A DNA stretch of 64,000 nucleotides from assembly GCA_017644005.1 (NCBI GenBank), contig JAEPMJ010000002.1:124001-188000 (forward strand). The letters run 5' to 3'. The first letter of the stretch is position 1, and the number at the start of each line of letters is the position of its first letter. Shown here one piece after another: positions 44,186 through 52,483 of this stretch. The notes under the pieces are model-generated. The model saw only the letters and a program-made list of their open reading frames with translations, searched no databases and was not told the DNA's origin. Both the position numbers and the translations under genes were made by a program. The DNA is from Rhizobiaceae bacterium. Lineage in GTDB: Bacteria > Pseudomonadota > Alphaproteobacteria > Rhizobiales > Rhizobiaceae.

Positions 44186-44719
44186 TCAGATATTCCAGAT
44201 CAGCGAGATGCCTGAACTCGGGCGGTCGCCGTTTGCGTCGAGCACGGCAAGGAACGTCCCTGTTTTCGTTTCGCTGCGCACGATCTCCGCCGCGGCCACC
44301 TTGGCGATGGCGAGTTGAAGATCGGCACCCGGTGTGAATGCGCCGCCGGTGAGGAAATTTTCGCCGGGAAAAAAGTTTTCACCCGGAAAGAAGCTATCGT
44401 CGGGAAAATAGTCATCTCCCGGAAACTGCGACTTGCCCGGTGCGAGGGAGAAAGCGTCGGACAGGTAGATCGCTTCGGCGCGCCTGTTGGTTACACGGGC
44501 TGCCGCGCAGCGGACTTCGGCTGGCTTGGCTGCACGCGAGCCCAACATCAGCGACTTCATCACCGCGCCACGCAGCTTCGACCCCTGCACCTCCTTCAGG
44601 GCGGATCGGTTTTCCAGCGCCAGCTGGAAAGTGGCGGTGCCCCCCGCCCGCGCTGGAGGAACAGCGGCTACGATAGCAGCTGCACCCAGCGCTTTCGCAA
44701 ATTGTCGACGATCGAACAT
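44186..44719 (-). CDS. Tat-exported protein with aromatic hexapeptide repeats, unknown
   Basis: A 177-residue protein. Its N-terminus, DRRQFAKALGAAAIVAAV, has the twin-arginine pattern RRxFxK followed by a hydrophobic core, cut near ARAGG. Residues 99-122 are four tandem hexapeptides of the form F-P-[GD]-[DE]-[DSN]-[YF]. The rest is rich in Ala/Leu. The ATG at 44719 lies seven bases after AAGGAG; the nearer ATG inside the ribosome site and a longer frame are rejected. It is divergent from the small secreted protein at 44853. No family is recognised. Confidence 0.78.
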   Translation of the reverse strand: MFDRRQFAKALGAAAIVAAVPPARAGGTATFQLALENRSALKEVQGSKLRGAVMKSLMLGSRAAKPAEVRCAAARVTNRRAEAIYLSDAFSLAPGKSQFPGDDYFPDDSFFPGENFFPGENFLTGGAFTPGADLQLAIAKVAAAEIVRSETKTGTFLAVLDANGDRPSSGISLIWNI

Positions 44720-44852
44720 CGGCATCTCCTTGTTGTTCATGCTGCCTAGATTGCCCGCCGGCCCGTCGTCGGCCTCTCCCAAATGGGTGAGGCACCGTCG
44801 CACATTCGGTGTCACGACAGAGTTCGATGTCATTTGACGAAGGAACGCCCGA

Positions 44853-45251
44853 ATGAAAAAGCTGATCTTGGCGCTGGGGCTGGCCTTAGCCGGCTATGGA
44901 ACACTTGTCACGAGCGACGCGCAGGCGGCCAACTGCCTCAGGAACTTCACGTTCAAGAATACCACCGGCGGACTCGTCAGGTTCAAGATAGAGTCGCGCA
45001 CGCGTGCCAACGCGCAATGGTACGACGGCGGACTGGTTTTCAGCGACCGCAAGGACATCATCCATTCAGGCGGCACGAAGACAGGAACCATCTCCTACCC
45101 CGTGCTCGGCTGCGGCGTGAAACGGAAAATCCGGATCAAGGTCACCTGCCTCAACCTCAGCGAGCGCGCGATTGGAAGGCGGGTCATCAATGTGTCGCGC
45201 GGCGAATGGCACAAGCCCTACGACCTGAAGTCCGATCTGAAGTGCAGTTAA
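44853..45251 (+). CDS. Small secreted Cys-containing protein, unknown
   Basis: A 132-residue exported protein with a classic signal peptide (MKKLILALGLALAGYGTLVT, cut near AQAAN). The mature part starts ANCLRNFTFKN and contains four Cys (NCLR, LGCGV, VTCLN, LKCS) with a basic, beta-rich composition (KRKIRIKVTC). No homology is recognised. It is divergent from the Tat-exported repeat protein across about 130 bases. Confidence 0.8.
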   Translation: MKKLILALGLALAGYGTLVTSDAQAANCLRNFTFKNTTGGLVRFKIESRTRANAQWYDGGLVFSDRKDIIHSGGTKTGTISYPVLGCGVKRKIRIKVTCLNLSERAIGRRVINVSRGEWHKPYDLKSDLKCS

Positions 45252-45273
45252 TCGCTGAATGGCCGGTGCGGGT

Positions 45274-47085
45274 TTACGCCAGCCACCCGAGCGGGCCGGA
45301 CATAACCCTGGCCGCAAGTTCGGACTGGCTGTGAACGCCCATTTTGCTGAAGCTCTTCTTCAAATGGCCGCGCACCGTACTGACCTGAATCCCCATGGCA
45401 TGAGCGATCTCGTCGGGGTTTTTGCCGGCAGCGATGGCAAGCGCGATCTCTGCTTCCTTCGCTGTCAGGCCGTATGCAAGCTCCGCGAGCACTCGCTGGC
45501 TTTCGCGTGAGCTTCTTTCTGCACCACCGGCGCGCACCACAAGAATGCTGGCCGGCCCCTGACGCTGCAGGCCCGTCTGCTTCAGCGCATCCGGAAAGAA
45601 CTGGTAGCCGACCGGGCGGTCGCCGGCGAGCAAGACACGCTCAGACTTCCCAGACCGCTTCTCGCCCTGCACGTTATCCGTCAGCAGTCGTTTTGTTGCA
45701 CGCATGTCGCCGACACCATTTGCCATCTCGTCGGAATATTCCGGGTAGAGCGTTACGAGCGCTTCCGCGTAGGCGCTGTTGGCATGCAGCAGGTCGTTGT
45801 CTTTATCCAGAATTGCAACGCCGATCTGCAGCCGCTCAACTACGTTCTGCAGGAGAACGCCCATGGTCGCCGCCATCATCACCTGACGGTTGATGTTGAA
45901 GGCACGCTCCCAATGCGGCATCAGCCGGCTGATGCGTTCTTCCAGGTCGTCTTCCGCGTCGTCTCCGGACCGCTCAGCCTCGTAGATCACGCGGTAGATG
46001 ATTTCGGTCCAGCGGTGCTCGTCGTCGATAGCGTTGTAGCAAAGCTCCACAAGTTCTTCCGGGTTGAGATTTGTCCGGTCAGGATCACCCAGCCGCGCAA
46101 GAACGTCGGTGGCGATCTGTGCGACATTCACCTCCGGCAGATCGTCTGACGGCCGGTGCTTCTCGGCCACCCAGTTCAGAATACGCTGACTGATCGAGAA
46201 CTTTTCTTCCTCGAGAAAAAGCGCCGTGCGGGCACCCTCGACTTTGTCCGCGGCGATTTCGGCAACGCCTATTCGTGCGAGGAAGCGACGGATTGGAGGC
46301 AGAAACCCGCCACTTCGCAACATCGCGTCCTCGCCGCCGAACAACATGAGGCAGCGTGTTCCTTCCCTCACGCGCAACCCGGCGGGCCACTTCCAGGCTG
46401 ACAACATACCGCCGAAGATATTTGACCAATATGCCGGCGTGGGCACCGGCCATGCGAGCGGATCGTCGATGATCTGCTGGATCACAGCGCGATCCGCACT
46501 CATCACGTCGGCAAGATGTTCGCGGTTCTTCAGGTGAGCGCCGAGAAAGGCGTAGAGATGATGGAGAGATTGTTCGTCCGGTTCGTCAGGCTTTTTCGCG
46601 CGCAGGCGGACTTCGGCGAATGTCTTGCCCACAAGTGCGAAGGTACGCTGGTTCGGTGGCGGCGAGATCATCACGATATTGCGGGCCAGGTCCGGCCATT
46701 CCTTCAGCACTTCAAGGGTCAGTAGCGCCGTGATGTTTGGAACGACGATCAGCCGGTCCTCCCAGGCGACATCATGGAAACTGCGCTCGAACAGGAAGCG
46801 CATGTCCTCGATGGCGTCCTTCCAGCCCGATTTCCGGTCGAGATGCCCGGGTGGATTGGCGGCATCGGTACTCAGACCGTGGCCGCGAATGTCGCCGGAG
46901 AAGGTATTCCACCCCGCCGCTTTGAAGCCGGAAGCAAGACTATCAAGCATGCCCGAATGTGTGGGTTGGCTGTGGCCCAGAAAAACCGCTCGTTTCGCGG
47001 ATGGCCTTCCGCGCTGCGGCTCACTTACCCATTCGCGAAACATAAGCGTGGGCGCATCGCTTCGCGGCAAGTATTTGTACTGCAT
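45274..47085 (-). CDS. LuxR-type regulator with degenerate alpha/beta-hydrolase and PAS-like domains
   Basis: A 603-residue fused regulator. An N-terminal alpha/beta-hydrolase-like region (about 20-310) has oxyanion-type GHSQPTHSGML and SGDIRGHGLST motifs, but the nucleophile elbow reads VPNITALL instead of G-x-S-x-G and no clear catalytic His follows. The middle (about 420-500) resembles a PAS domain (QIGVAILDKDNDLLHANSAY). The C-terminus is a LuxR HTH (LTAKEAEIALAIAAGKNPDEIAH through STVRGHLKKSF). ATG 47085 after GGAG is preferred to a longer frame. It probably senses a ligand with a dead hydrolase fold and controls nearby secreted genes. Confidence 0.8.
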   Translation of the reverse strand: MQYKYLPRSDAPTLMFREWVSEPQRGRPSAKRAVFLGHSQPTHSGMLDSLASGFKAAGWNTFSGDIRGHGLSTDAANPPGHLDRKSGWKDAIEDMRFLFERSFHDVAWEDRLIVVPNITALLTLEVLKEWPDLARNIVMISPPPNQRTFALVGKTFAEVRLRAKKPDEPDEQSLHHLYAFLGAHLKNREHLADVMSADRAVIQQIIDDPLAWPVPTPAYWSNIFGGMLSAWKWPAGLRVREGTRCLMLFGGEDAMLRSGGFLPPIRRFLARIGVAEIAADKVEGARTALFLEEEKFSISQRILNWVAEKHRPSDDLPEVNVAQIATDVLARLGDPDRTNLNPEELVELCYNAIDDEHRWTEIIYRVIYEAERSGDDAEDDLEERISRLMPHWERAFNINRQVMMAATMGVLLQNVVERLQIGVAILDKDNDLLHANSAYAEALVTLYPEYSDEMANGVGDMRATKRLLTDNVQGEKRSGKSERVLLAGDRPVGYQFFPDALKQTGLQRQGPASILVVRAGGAERSSRESQRVLAELAYGLTAKEAEIALAIAAGKNPDEIAHAMGIQVSTVRGHLKKSFSKMGVHSQSELAARVMSGPLGWLA

Positions 47086-47202
47086 ACGTAATCTCCAGGG
47101 CCACATAGTCGCACTGGCGAATGAACCCAAGATGAACATCGGCATCTGCAGGTTTCTACGTACGCGAATTATCAGTGAATTCAATTGGCGCGGTACGCCG
47201 GC

Positions 47203-48219
47203 CTATTCTACATATTGCTTGAGGCCGAAAGCGGCCCTTTCCATTTCCGTCACCAGTGGGCTGAGGACTTCGTCTATCCTGTCTTCGGACGCGTTGGCGC
47301 CAATCAGCTTGTCCTGCGCCAGGAAGAACAGGACGTCATCGTCAAGAACGAAGCCGACATTGTGGTAGCGTTCTTTGGCGTTCAGCATCGCATCCTGCGT
47401 GGCAGGCGACAGAATTCGCAAGATCTCAAGCGAAATATCGGCGACGGCCGAGGTACCCGAGACATGAAACGCATTGTTGAAGGCGATGGATTCCGTCTTC
47501 ATGTCGCGGTCGAGCGCGCCGACATTTGCTACGTTTTCCGGTTTGATGACCGCGCGGACGCCGGTCTTGCGGTCGATCCGGTAAGCTCCGAGAAACGAAA
47601 AAAACACGCCCGAGCCGCCGCGACCGCCACGGCTGTCGCCGCGAAGCGATGGATTTGCGGCAAGCATGGCGTTCATTTCCATCGAACCGACCGCTAGCCA
47701 GAACGGACGGTCGCCCAGAGCGCTTTCTCCCCAGAACTCCCCGTCGAGATGTGCGCCGACGAATGAGCCGACCTGCAATTTGGTCAGCTCCGGCACGACG
47801 CGCTCTATCTCCAGCATGCGTTCCGATTTGACCAGATGTGTTCTGCGGTCGATGCCCTCGCTGTCCCTGACGGTGGTGAATTCACGAACTCGTTCGAGCA
47901 GCTTGCCGGTGTAAGACCAGCCGTTTTCCCGCGCAATCTTCACCCTGCGGATCGACTTGCGACCGTCGCTGTTTGCCAGATGTTCCACGGCCAGGAAAAT
48001 CGCCCACAACACCGTAGTTGCGCCAACCGCGACAAACGGAAAGTCGCCGGTCCAGATGCCTGCGGCCATGACCCAGACAATGCCGAGGAGAGCGCCGACG
48101 AGCGTAGCTTGTTTCAGCCACTGCGGAACAGCGATGCCCCTGCGGATGTTCGAAATATCGTCGGTGGCAACCTTGATGGAACCCCTGATCGGGTCCCAGT
48201 GGGTGCGCAGTCCGCTCAT
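47203..48219 (-). CDS. DUF3137-like membrane protein, second in LemA set
   Basis: A 338-residue protein with two adjacent hydrophobic helices near the N-terminus (TLVGALLGIVWVMAAG and FVAVGATTVLWAIFLAV), then a soluble domain. The arrangement of helices and the length resemble DUF3137, though similarity to the first set member is not obvious by eye. It starts inside the LemA stop (4-base overlap). Its function is unknown; DUF3137/LemA pairs are widespread, and I infer an envelope role. Confidence 0.7.
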   Translation of the reverse strand: MSGLRTHWDPIRGSIKVATDDISNIRRGIAVPQWLKQATLVGALLGIVWVMAAGIWTGDFPFVAVGATTVLWAIFLAVEHLANSDGRKSIRRVKIARENGWSYTGKLLERVREFTTVRDSEGIDRRTHLVKSERMLEIERVVPELTKLQVGSFVGAHLDGEFWGESALGDRPFWLAVGSMEMNAMLAANPSLRGDSRGGRGGSGVFFSFLGAYRIDRKTGVRAVIKPENVANVGALDRDMKTESIAFNNAFHVSGTSAVADISLEILRILSPATQDAMLNAKERYHNVGFVLDDDVLFFLAQDKLIGANASEDRIDEVLSPLVTEMERAAFGLKQYVE

Positions 48220-48794
48220 GCTTGCGCGCCTGGCAGGTTGATACGAGGCATCGTTTCCACCTGCTTGGCCTCGTCCTCACCCAGGGTGAAGAATTCCGCG
48301 CGCTTCATGCGCAGCATGCTGCCGACCCAGTTCGACGGAATAGCGTCGAGCATCGTGTTGAAATAGGCAACATTGCCGTTGTAGAGCCGCCGGGCAGCGC
48401 TGATCTGGTCTTCGGTTTCTTCCAACTGAGCCTGCAGCTTGCTTATGTTTCCGGTTGACGTAATCTGGGGGTGGTCTTCAGCGTAGCCGAAGAACTGCCG
48501 CAGCGACGAGGTCAGCTCCTCTTCAGCGGTTTTGATGGCGTCCATAGCGCCCTTGCGCACCGCTTCGACTGCTTTTTCACGCACCTCGAGGATGTGTTGG
48601 AACAACTTCTCTTCCTGCGCGATTGCACTGCGCACGGTGTCGATCAGTGCGGGCACAAGATCGTGGCGCCGCTTGAGTTGCACCTGGATGCCGGAATAGG
48701 CCGACTGCACGGCGTTCTGAGCGCGCACGAGGCGGTTCTGTACGAATACGAACCCGAGAATGAGCACGATTGCGGCTATGAGCGCAATTGTCAT
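48216..48794 (-). CDS. lemA: LemA family protein
   Basis: A 192-residue inner-membrane-anchored coiled-coil protein. One N-terminal helix (IALIAAIVLILGFVFVQNRL) is followed by VRAQNAVQSAYSGIQVQLKRRHDLVPALIDTV, the LemA signature, and long amphipathic helices. LemA proteins are abundant, but their function remains unclear. It overlaps both flanking DUF3137-type genes by four bases or fewer, so the three form one unit. Confidence 0.92.
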   Translation of the reverse strand: MTIALIAAIVLILGFVFVQNRLVRAQNAVQSAYSGIQVQLKRRHDLVPALIDTVRSAIAQEEKLFQHILEVREKAVEAVRKGAMDAIKTAEEELTSSLRQFFGYAEDHPQITSTGNISKLQAQLEETEDQISAARRLYNGNVAYFNTMLDAIPSNWVGSMLRMKRAEFFTLGEDEAKQVETMPRINLPGAQA

Positions 48795-49801
48795 CAGCTG
48801 GCACCTTCTTTTCCCTTTTCGGCAGCATCGATTTTGAGAACGTCGATGACATCCAGCACCGCCGCGATCTGCGAATCGACTTTCCGGGCGCGGTCAGGCC
48901 AGTCGGCGACTGGCCGGAACAGATGTCCGGATTCAAACTGGTCGTTTGCGCGGTTGCGGCGAACTGTGATCAAAAGACAGTTCTCGAGAAAAGCCAGCGC
49001 AAGCCCGCGTTTTGTCTCGAAATGGGAAGCCAGCGCCTCGATCTTTTCCATGAATGCGGGTGTCAGCAGGCGGAATGCTTCAAGCTTGTCTGTCGAATAG
49101 ACCTCGAAACGGTCTTCGAATGCGAGGCCTTCCAACTGCACTGGTTCGCCGTTCTGTCGCATTCTCTCCATCAGATTCCCGACCGCACCATGGTCAGGCA
49201 GAACAACGGTTTGCGCGTTGAATGGCTTGGGAAAACTGTATGAAAGCAGCAGCCCGTTGAAGACTGTGTCGTCGTTCCTGTCCTTTCCCCCGGGCCTCTT
49301 GAAGCGGCCCTCGCAGAACTCGATGTCGACACCCTTGTAAGTACCTGCCAGCCGGTCTTCCAGCCGGTGACTGCGATGGTAAGGCAGCATCGGCTCGAAG
49401 CGCTCAACCGGAAATTCGAACCCGGTCGCTTGGTAGCCCAGCCCACGATGGGCTGCGATCTTGCCGGTCAGAACGCCCTTGAACCGCTGATAAAGCGCGC
49501 GGTAGACGAAAAACGCGCCAAGCAGCGAACCGAACATCACCGCGAAACAGGCAATCTGCAGAATGTCCCGGGGGATCCCGAAGGCGGCATGCACATCCGT
49601 TGAGGTCGAAACGAACACGCCGGCACCGGCAACAAGCGCCAGCCCCACAAGCTCATAGACATGCAACATCCGACGTGAGCGCTGCCGTTCCATTTCGGCA
49701 AGGGCGGGAGCGATCTCGCCGTCAAAAAAGACTACGAAATCGTCATTCCGGTCAGTCGAATCAGCTTGTCCCGCGCTCTGATTTTGTTCCAAGCAAGTCA
49801 T
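48794..49801 (-). CDS. DUF3137 family membrane protein
   Basis: A protein of about 335 residues with two hydrophobic helices (LVGLALVAGAGVFVS and IACFAVMFGSLLGAFFVY) after a 60-residue acidic N-terminus, then a soluble domain. GIDGLEF-type phrases (QLEGLAFEDRFEVYSTDKLEAFRLLTPAFM) are the DUF3137 hallmark. The start is uncertain: ATG at 49801 or a TTG at 49792 with AGGA nine bases upstream. The reading frame continues far upstream without support. It heads the LemA unit, divergent from the GntR gene. Confidence 0.8.
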   Translation of the reverse strand: MTCLEQNQSAGQADSTDRNDDFVVFFDGEIAPALAEMERQRSRRMLHVYELVGLALVAGAGVFVSTSTDVHAAFGIPRDILQIACFAVMFGSLLGAFFVYRALYQRFKGVLTGKIAAHRGLGYQATGFEFPVERFEPMLPYHRSHRLEDRLAGTYKGVDIEFCEGRFKRPGGKDRNDDTVFNGLLLSYSFPKPFNAQTVVLPDHGAVGNLMERMRQNGEPVQLEGLAFEDRFEVYSTDKLEAFRLLTPAFMEKIEALASHFETKRGLALAFLENCLLITVRRNRANDQFESGHLFRPVADWPDRARKVDSQIAAVLDVIDVLKIDAAEKGKEGAS

Positions 49802-49980
49802 TCCTGCAGCGCAGCCCGGCTGCGCCAAACGAGTTTCCATCCGCATGTGATCCAGCCGGTGGCGCAAAAAGACATCCCCTATTTGGGGTGGTCTTGCGTG
49901 ATAGGGAGGCCGAAGCGGAGTCAGGACCAGAATTCGTCGACATGGCCAATGTGGTGTTCCGCGAAGAAGTGATCTATGGC

Positions 49981-50739
49981 ATGTGCGCGTGTTCTTCTTC
50001 AGCAGCGAGGATTTTCCAGACGGTGCCACCAGCGCATGCCAGACCGGCTCTCTCACACTTCGAACCGGTAGCGTCACGGGCAACTGTCGGCGAGGCGGTT
50101 TACCGCGAACTGCGCGACGCGCTGTCGGTGGGCCGCTTCGACCCGAGCCAGGTTTTGACCATCGGCGCGATCTCCGAAGCCTTCGGCACGAGCCATATGC
50201 CGGCGCGCGAGGCCTTGCGCCGCCTGGTGGCGGAAGGTGCGTTGAATGTAGGAACTGGTGGCTCCGCCCGGGTTCCTGCTGTGGACGCCAACCGACTTGA
50301 CGACATCACCGAGGCGCGCGTACTGCTTGAGCGCCGGGCAACCGTTCTCGCCGTGGCTCACTCAGACGCAGAGATTGTGAACGAGATCGACCGGCTGGCG
50401 CGTATACACGCCGAAGTCGCCAATCACCGCGACGTTTTCGACATGCTGATGAAGAACCGGGCATTCCACTTTGCGATCTACCGCGCCTCCGGCTCCGCGG
50501 TCCTGCCGCCGCTCATCGAGTCACTCTGGCTGCAATACGGACCTTATATGCGGCTTCTGTCCGATCACCTGAACAGTGCCCGCGCCGATGGCGGCCACGA
50601 CGTATATGCTGAGGGTCATCGGCACATAGTGGCCGCCTTCCGGGCCGGCGACGCCGACGCAGCGGCAGACGCGATCGAAGCCGACATCCGGCGCACGCGC
50701 AGCGAGATGCACGGTCCGCTAAGCGAACTCGCGGGTTAA
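49981..50739 (+). CDS. GntR family regulator, FCD domain
   Basis: A regulator of about 252 residues: winged HTH (AVYRELRDALSVGRFDPSQ through EALRRLVAEGALNV) and a C-terminal FCD effector domain (DDITEARVLLERRATVLAV, then HFAIYRASGS and GHRHIVAAFRAGD) whose His/Asp residues bind a metal in this family. The start is uncertain: ATG 49981 or 49942, neither with a good ribosome site. It probably regulates the RidA/aminotransferase/TRAP genes that follow; its 3' end overlaps RidA's stop by four bases. Confidence 0.88.
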   Translation: MCACSSSAARIFQTVPPAHARPALSHFEPVASRATVGEAVYRELRDALSVGRFDPSQVLTIGAISEAFGTSHMPAREALRRLVAEGALNVGTGGSARVPAVDANRLDDITEARVLLERRATVLAVAHSDAEIVNEIDRLARIHAEVANHRDVFDMLMKNRAFHFAIYRASGSAVLPPLIESLWLQYGPYMRLLSDHLNSARADGGHDVYAEGHRHIVAAFRAGDADAAADAIEADIRRTRSEMHGPLSELAG

Positions 50740-51128
50740 GCCGTCCGGCGTTTCAATGCGGTCACTTCGAGTTCAACGCGCATTTCTTCTTCGGCGAGCG
50801 TGACGATCACGGTCGTATTGGTTGGCTTGGGGTCGCTGAACGTCGCGCCCAGAATATGCGAGACAGGAACAATGTCCTCGCGACATGTCAGAAAGACGCG
50901 CACCCGAACGATGTCATTGAGTGTGGCATCTGCCTGCGCCAGAGCTTCGGCGATGTTGGCCAGTGCCTGCCGCGTCTGCGCTTCTGCACCGTCCGGAATG
51001 GCTCCCGTCTTGAAGTCATAGCCGACAGTGCCTGAGACGAAGATAAACTCTCCGTCCACCACCGCCCTGCTGTAACCCGCGAGTTCCTCGAATTTCGATC
51101 CCGAGGAGATGGCCCATCTGTTCGTCAT
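50736..51128 (-). CDS. RidA family (2-iminobutanoate/2-iminopropanoate) deaminase
   Basis: A 130-residue RidA/YjgF family protein. It hydrolyses reactive enamine/imine intermediates formed by PLP or FAD enzymes. The conserved Arg (VRVRVFLTC) and the C-terminal TLAEEEMRVELEVTAL are present. It is divergent from the aminotransferase gene, which fits detoxification of its imine products or those of the FAD oxidase downstream. Confidence 0.9.
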   Translation of the reverse strand: MTNRWAISSGSKFEELAGYSRAVVDGEFIFVSGTVGYDFKTGAIPDGAEAQTRQALANIAEALAQADATLNDIVRVRVFLTCREDIVPVSHILGATFSDPKPTNTTVIVTLAEEEMRVELEVTALKRRTA

Positions 51129-51156
51129 TCACAGCCTCGATTTTATGGATTGCTCA

Positions 51157-51166
51157 TTTGATCAAA
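51157..51166. promoter_or_regulatory. Palindrome TTTGATCAAA, candidate GntR operator
   Basis: A perfect 10-base palindrome lies midway in the 101-base gap between the divergent RidA and aminotransferase genes, beside a GntR/FCD regulator gene. Many FCD regulators bind short AT-rich palindromes. Assignment is by position. Confidence 0.45.
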
Positions 51167-51229
51167 CTTTGTTTATCCTAAAGACAGCCAACCGGCAATC
51201 GTTCAGTGAACCGTCATACAGGAGGCGAC

Positions 51230-52399
51230 ATGCGCGATCTTGCGCGCCGCGTAACCCGGACTTCGAAGAAAGATTACGGGATGTTCGCGAAAGCGGCCGG
51301 GATCAATGATCCCGCGCGCGACCTGATCCATCTGGAATTGGGCCGCCCCTATCAGACAACGCCGGCACATATCGTCGAAGCCACAGTGGCCGCCTTGCGT
51401 GCCGGCGAGGTGCACTACAGCGATCTTCCCGGCCTGCTGGAGTTTCGCGCTGCAATCGCGAAGAAGCTGAACGCCTACAACGGAATGAACGTCGGACCGC
51501 AGGATGTCATCGTCACCAATGGCTTGACCCAGGCATCCTATGCCGCCTTCATGGCGCTCATTGACGAGGGCGACGAGGTCATCCTGCTCGAACCTTACTA
51601 CCCGCAGCATCTCGGCAAGATCGAGATGGCGGGGGCCAGGCCGGTACCGGTAAAACTCGACGCCTCAAACGGCTATTCCATCGAATCCAGCGCGATTGAA
51701 GCCGCCATCACCAGCCGCACCAAGGCGATTGTGATCGTCAATCCTTCCAATCCGACAGGTCGCGTCTACAGCCGGGAAGAGCTGGAGGGACTGGCCGCGC
51801 TGGCGCGCAAACACGACCTCTTTGTCATCGCCGACGAGGTATACGATCACATCGTGTTCGACGGCAGCACCCATGTCAGCATTGCCGCCTTGCCCGGAAT
51901 GGCGGAGCGCACCGTTTCGATGTACGCATTCACCAAAGCTTACGCGATGGATGGATGGAGACTGGGTTATCTCACCGCGGCTCCCGCGCTGCTGGCTGGC
52001 ATTGCCAAGATTGTCGCCACTGAAGTCACTCACGTGAACACCTTCATTCAGCATGGTGGCAAGGCGGCGCTGCAGGGCCCTGGCGAGGTACTCGACGAAC
52101 TTGTGAAGGAGGACCTTCACAAACGCAATCTCGTCGTGGAACGACTCAACCAGATGCCCGGTGTCACCTGCGCCCTGCCCCAAGGTACCATCTATGCCTT
52201 TCCCGACATTTCGGCGACCGGGCTAAGCAGCCAGATTGCTGCTGAGCGGCTTTTGGACGAAGCCGACGTCGTCGTCGAATCCGGCGCCTTTTACGGTGAG
52301 GCCGGCGAGGGTCGCCTGCGCGTCTGTTTCGGGTCCGAAAGCAGCGAACGTCTGACACTGGCAATGGACCGCATGCAGACATTCTTCAATTCGATCTGA
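51230..52399 (+). CDS. PLP-dependent aminotransferase, class I/II
   Basis: A 389-residue fold-type I aminotransferase. The PLP Lys lies in YAFTKAYAMDGWRLGYL, and NPSNPTGRVY holds the Asn that contacts PLP. AGGAGG sits directly upstream of the chosen ATG at 51230; a GTG eight codons earlier is rejected. The substrate is unknown. Its neighbours (TRAP importer, FAD oxidase, RidA) suggest catabolism of an amino acid or amine. Confidence 0.92.
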   Translation: MRDLARRVTRTSKKDYGMFAKAAGINDPARDLIHLELGRPYQTTPAHIVEATVAALRAGEVHYSDLPGLLEFRAAIAKKLNAYNGMNVGPQDVIVTNGLTQASYAAFMALIDEGDEVILLEPYYPQHLGKIEMAGARPVPVKLDASNGYSIESSAIEAAITSRTKAIVIVNPSNPTGRVYSREELEGLAALARKHDLFVIADEVYDHIVFDGSTHVSIAALPGMAERTVSMYAFTKAYAMDGWRLGYLTAAPALLAGIAKIVATEVTHVNTFIQHGGKAALQGPGEVLDELVKEDLHKRNLVVERLNQMPGVTCALPQGTIYAFPDISATGLSSQIAAERLLDEADVVVESGAFYGEAGEGRLRVCFGSESSERLTLAMDRMQTFFNSI

Positions 52400-52483
52400 C
52401 AAACGCACCCCCGAAACACGGGACAGCGAGAAGCCCGACCGCAAATTTTCAACCTGATACTGAACCAACAAGGAGGAAGCCTG

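Noticed and set aside
44354-44425. Short DNA repeat considered as a CRISPR or tandem-repeat locus
   Set aside because: It is in frame within a protein gene and encodes hexapeptide repeats; there are no spacers.
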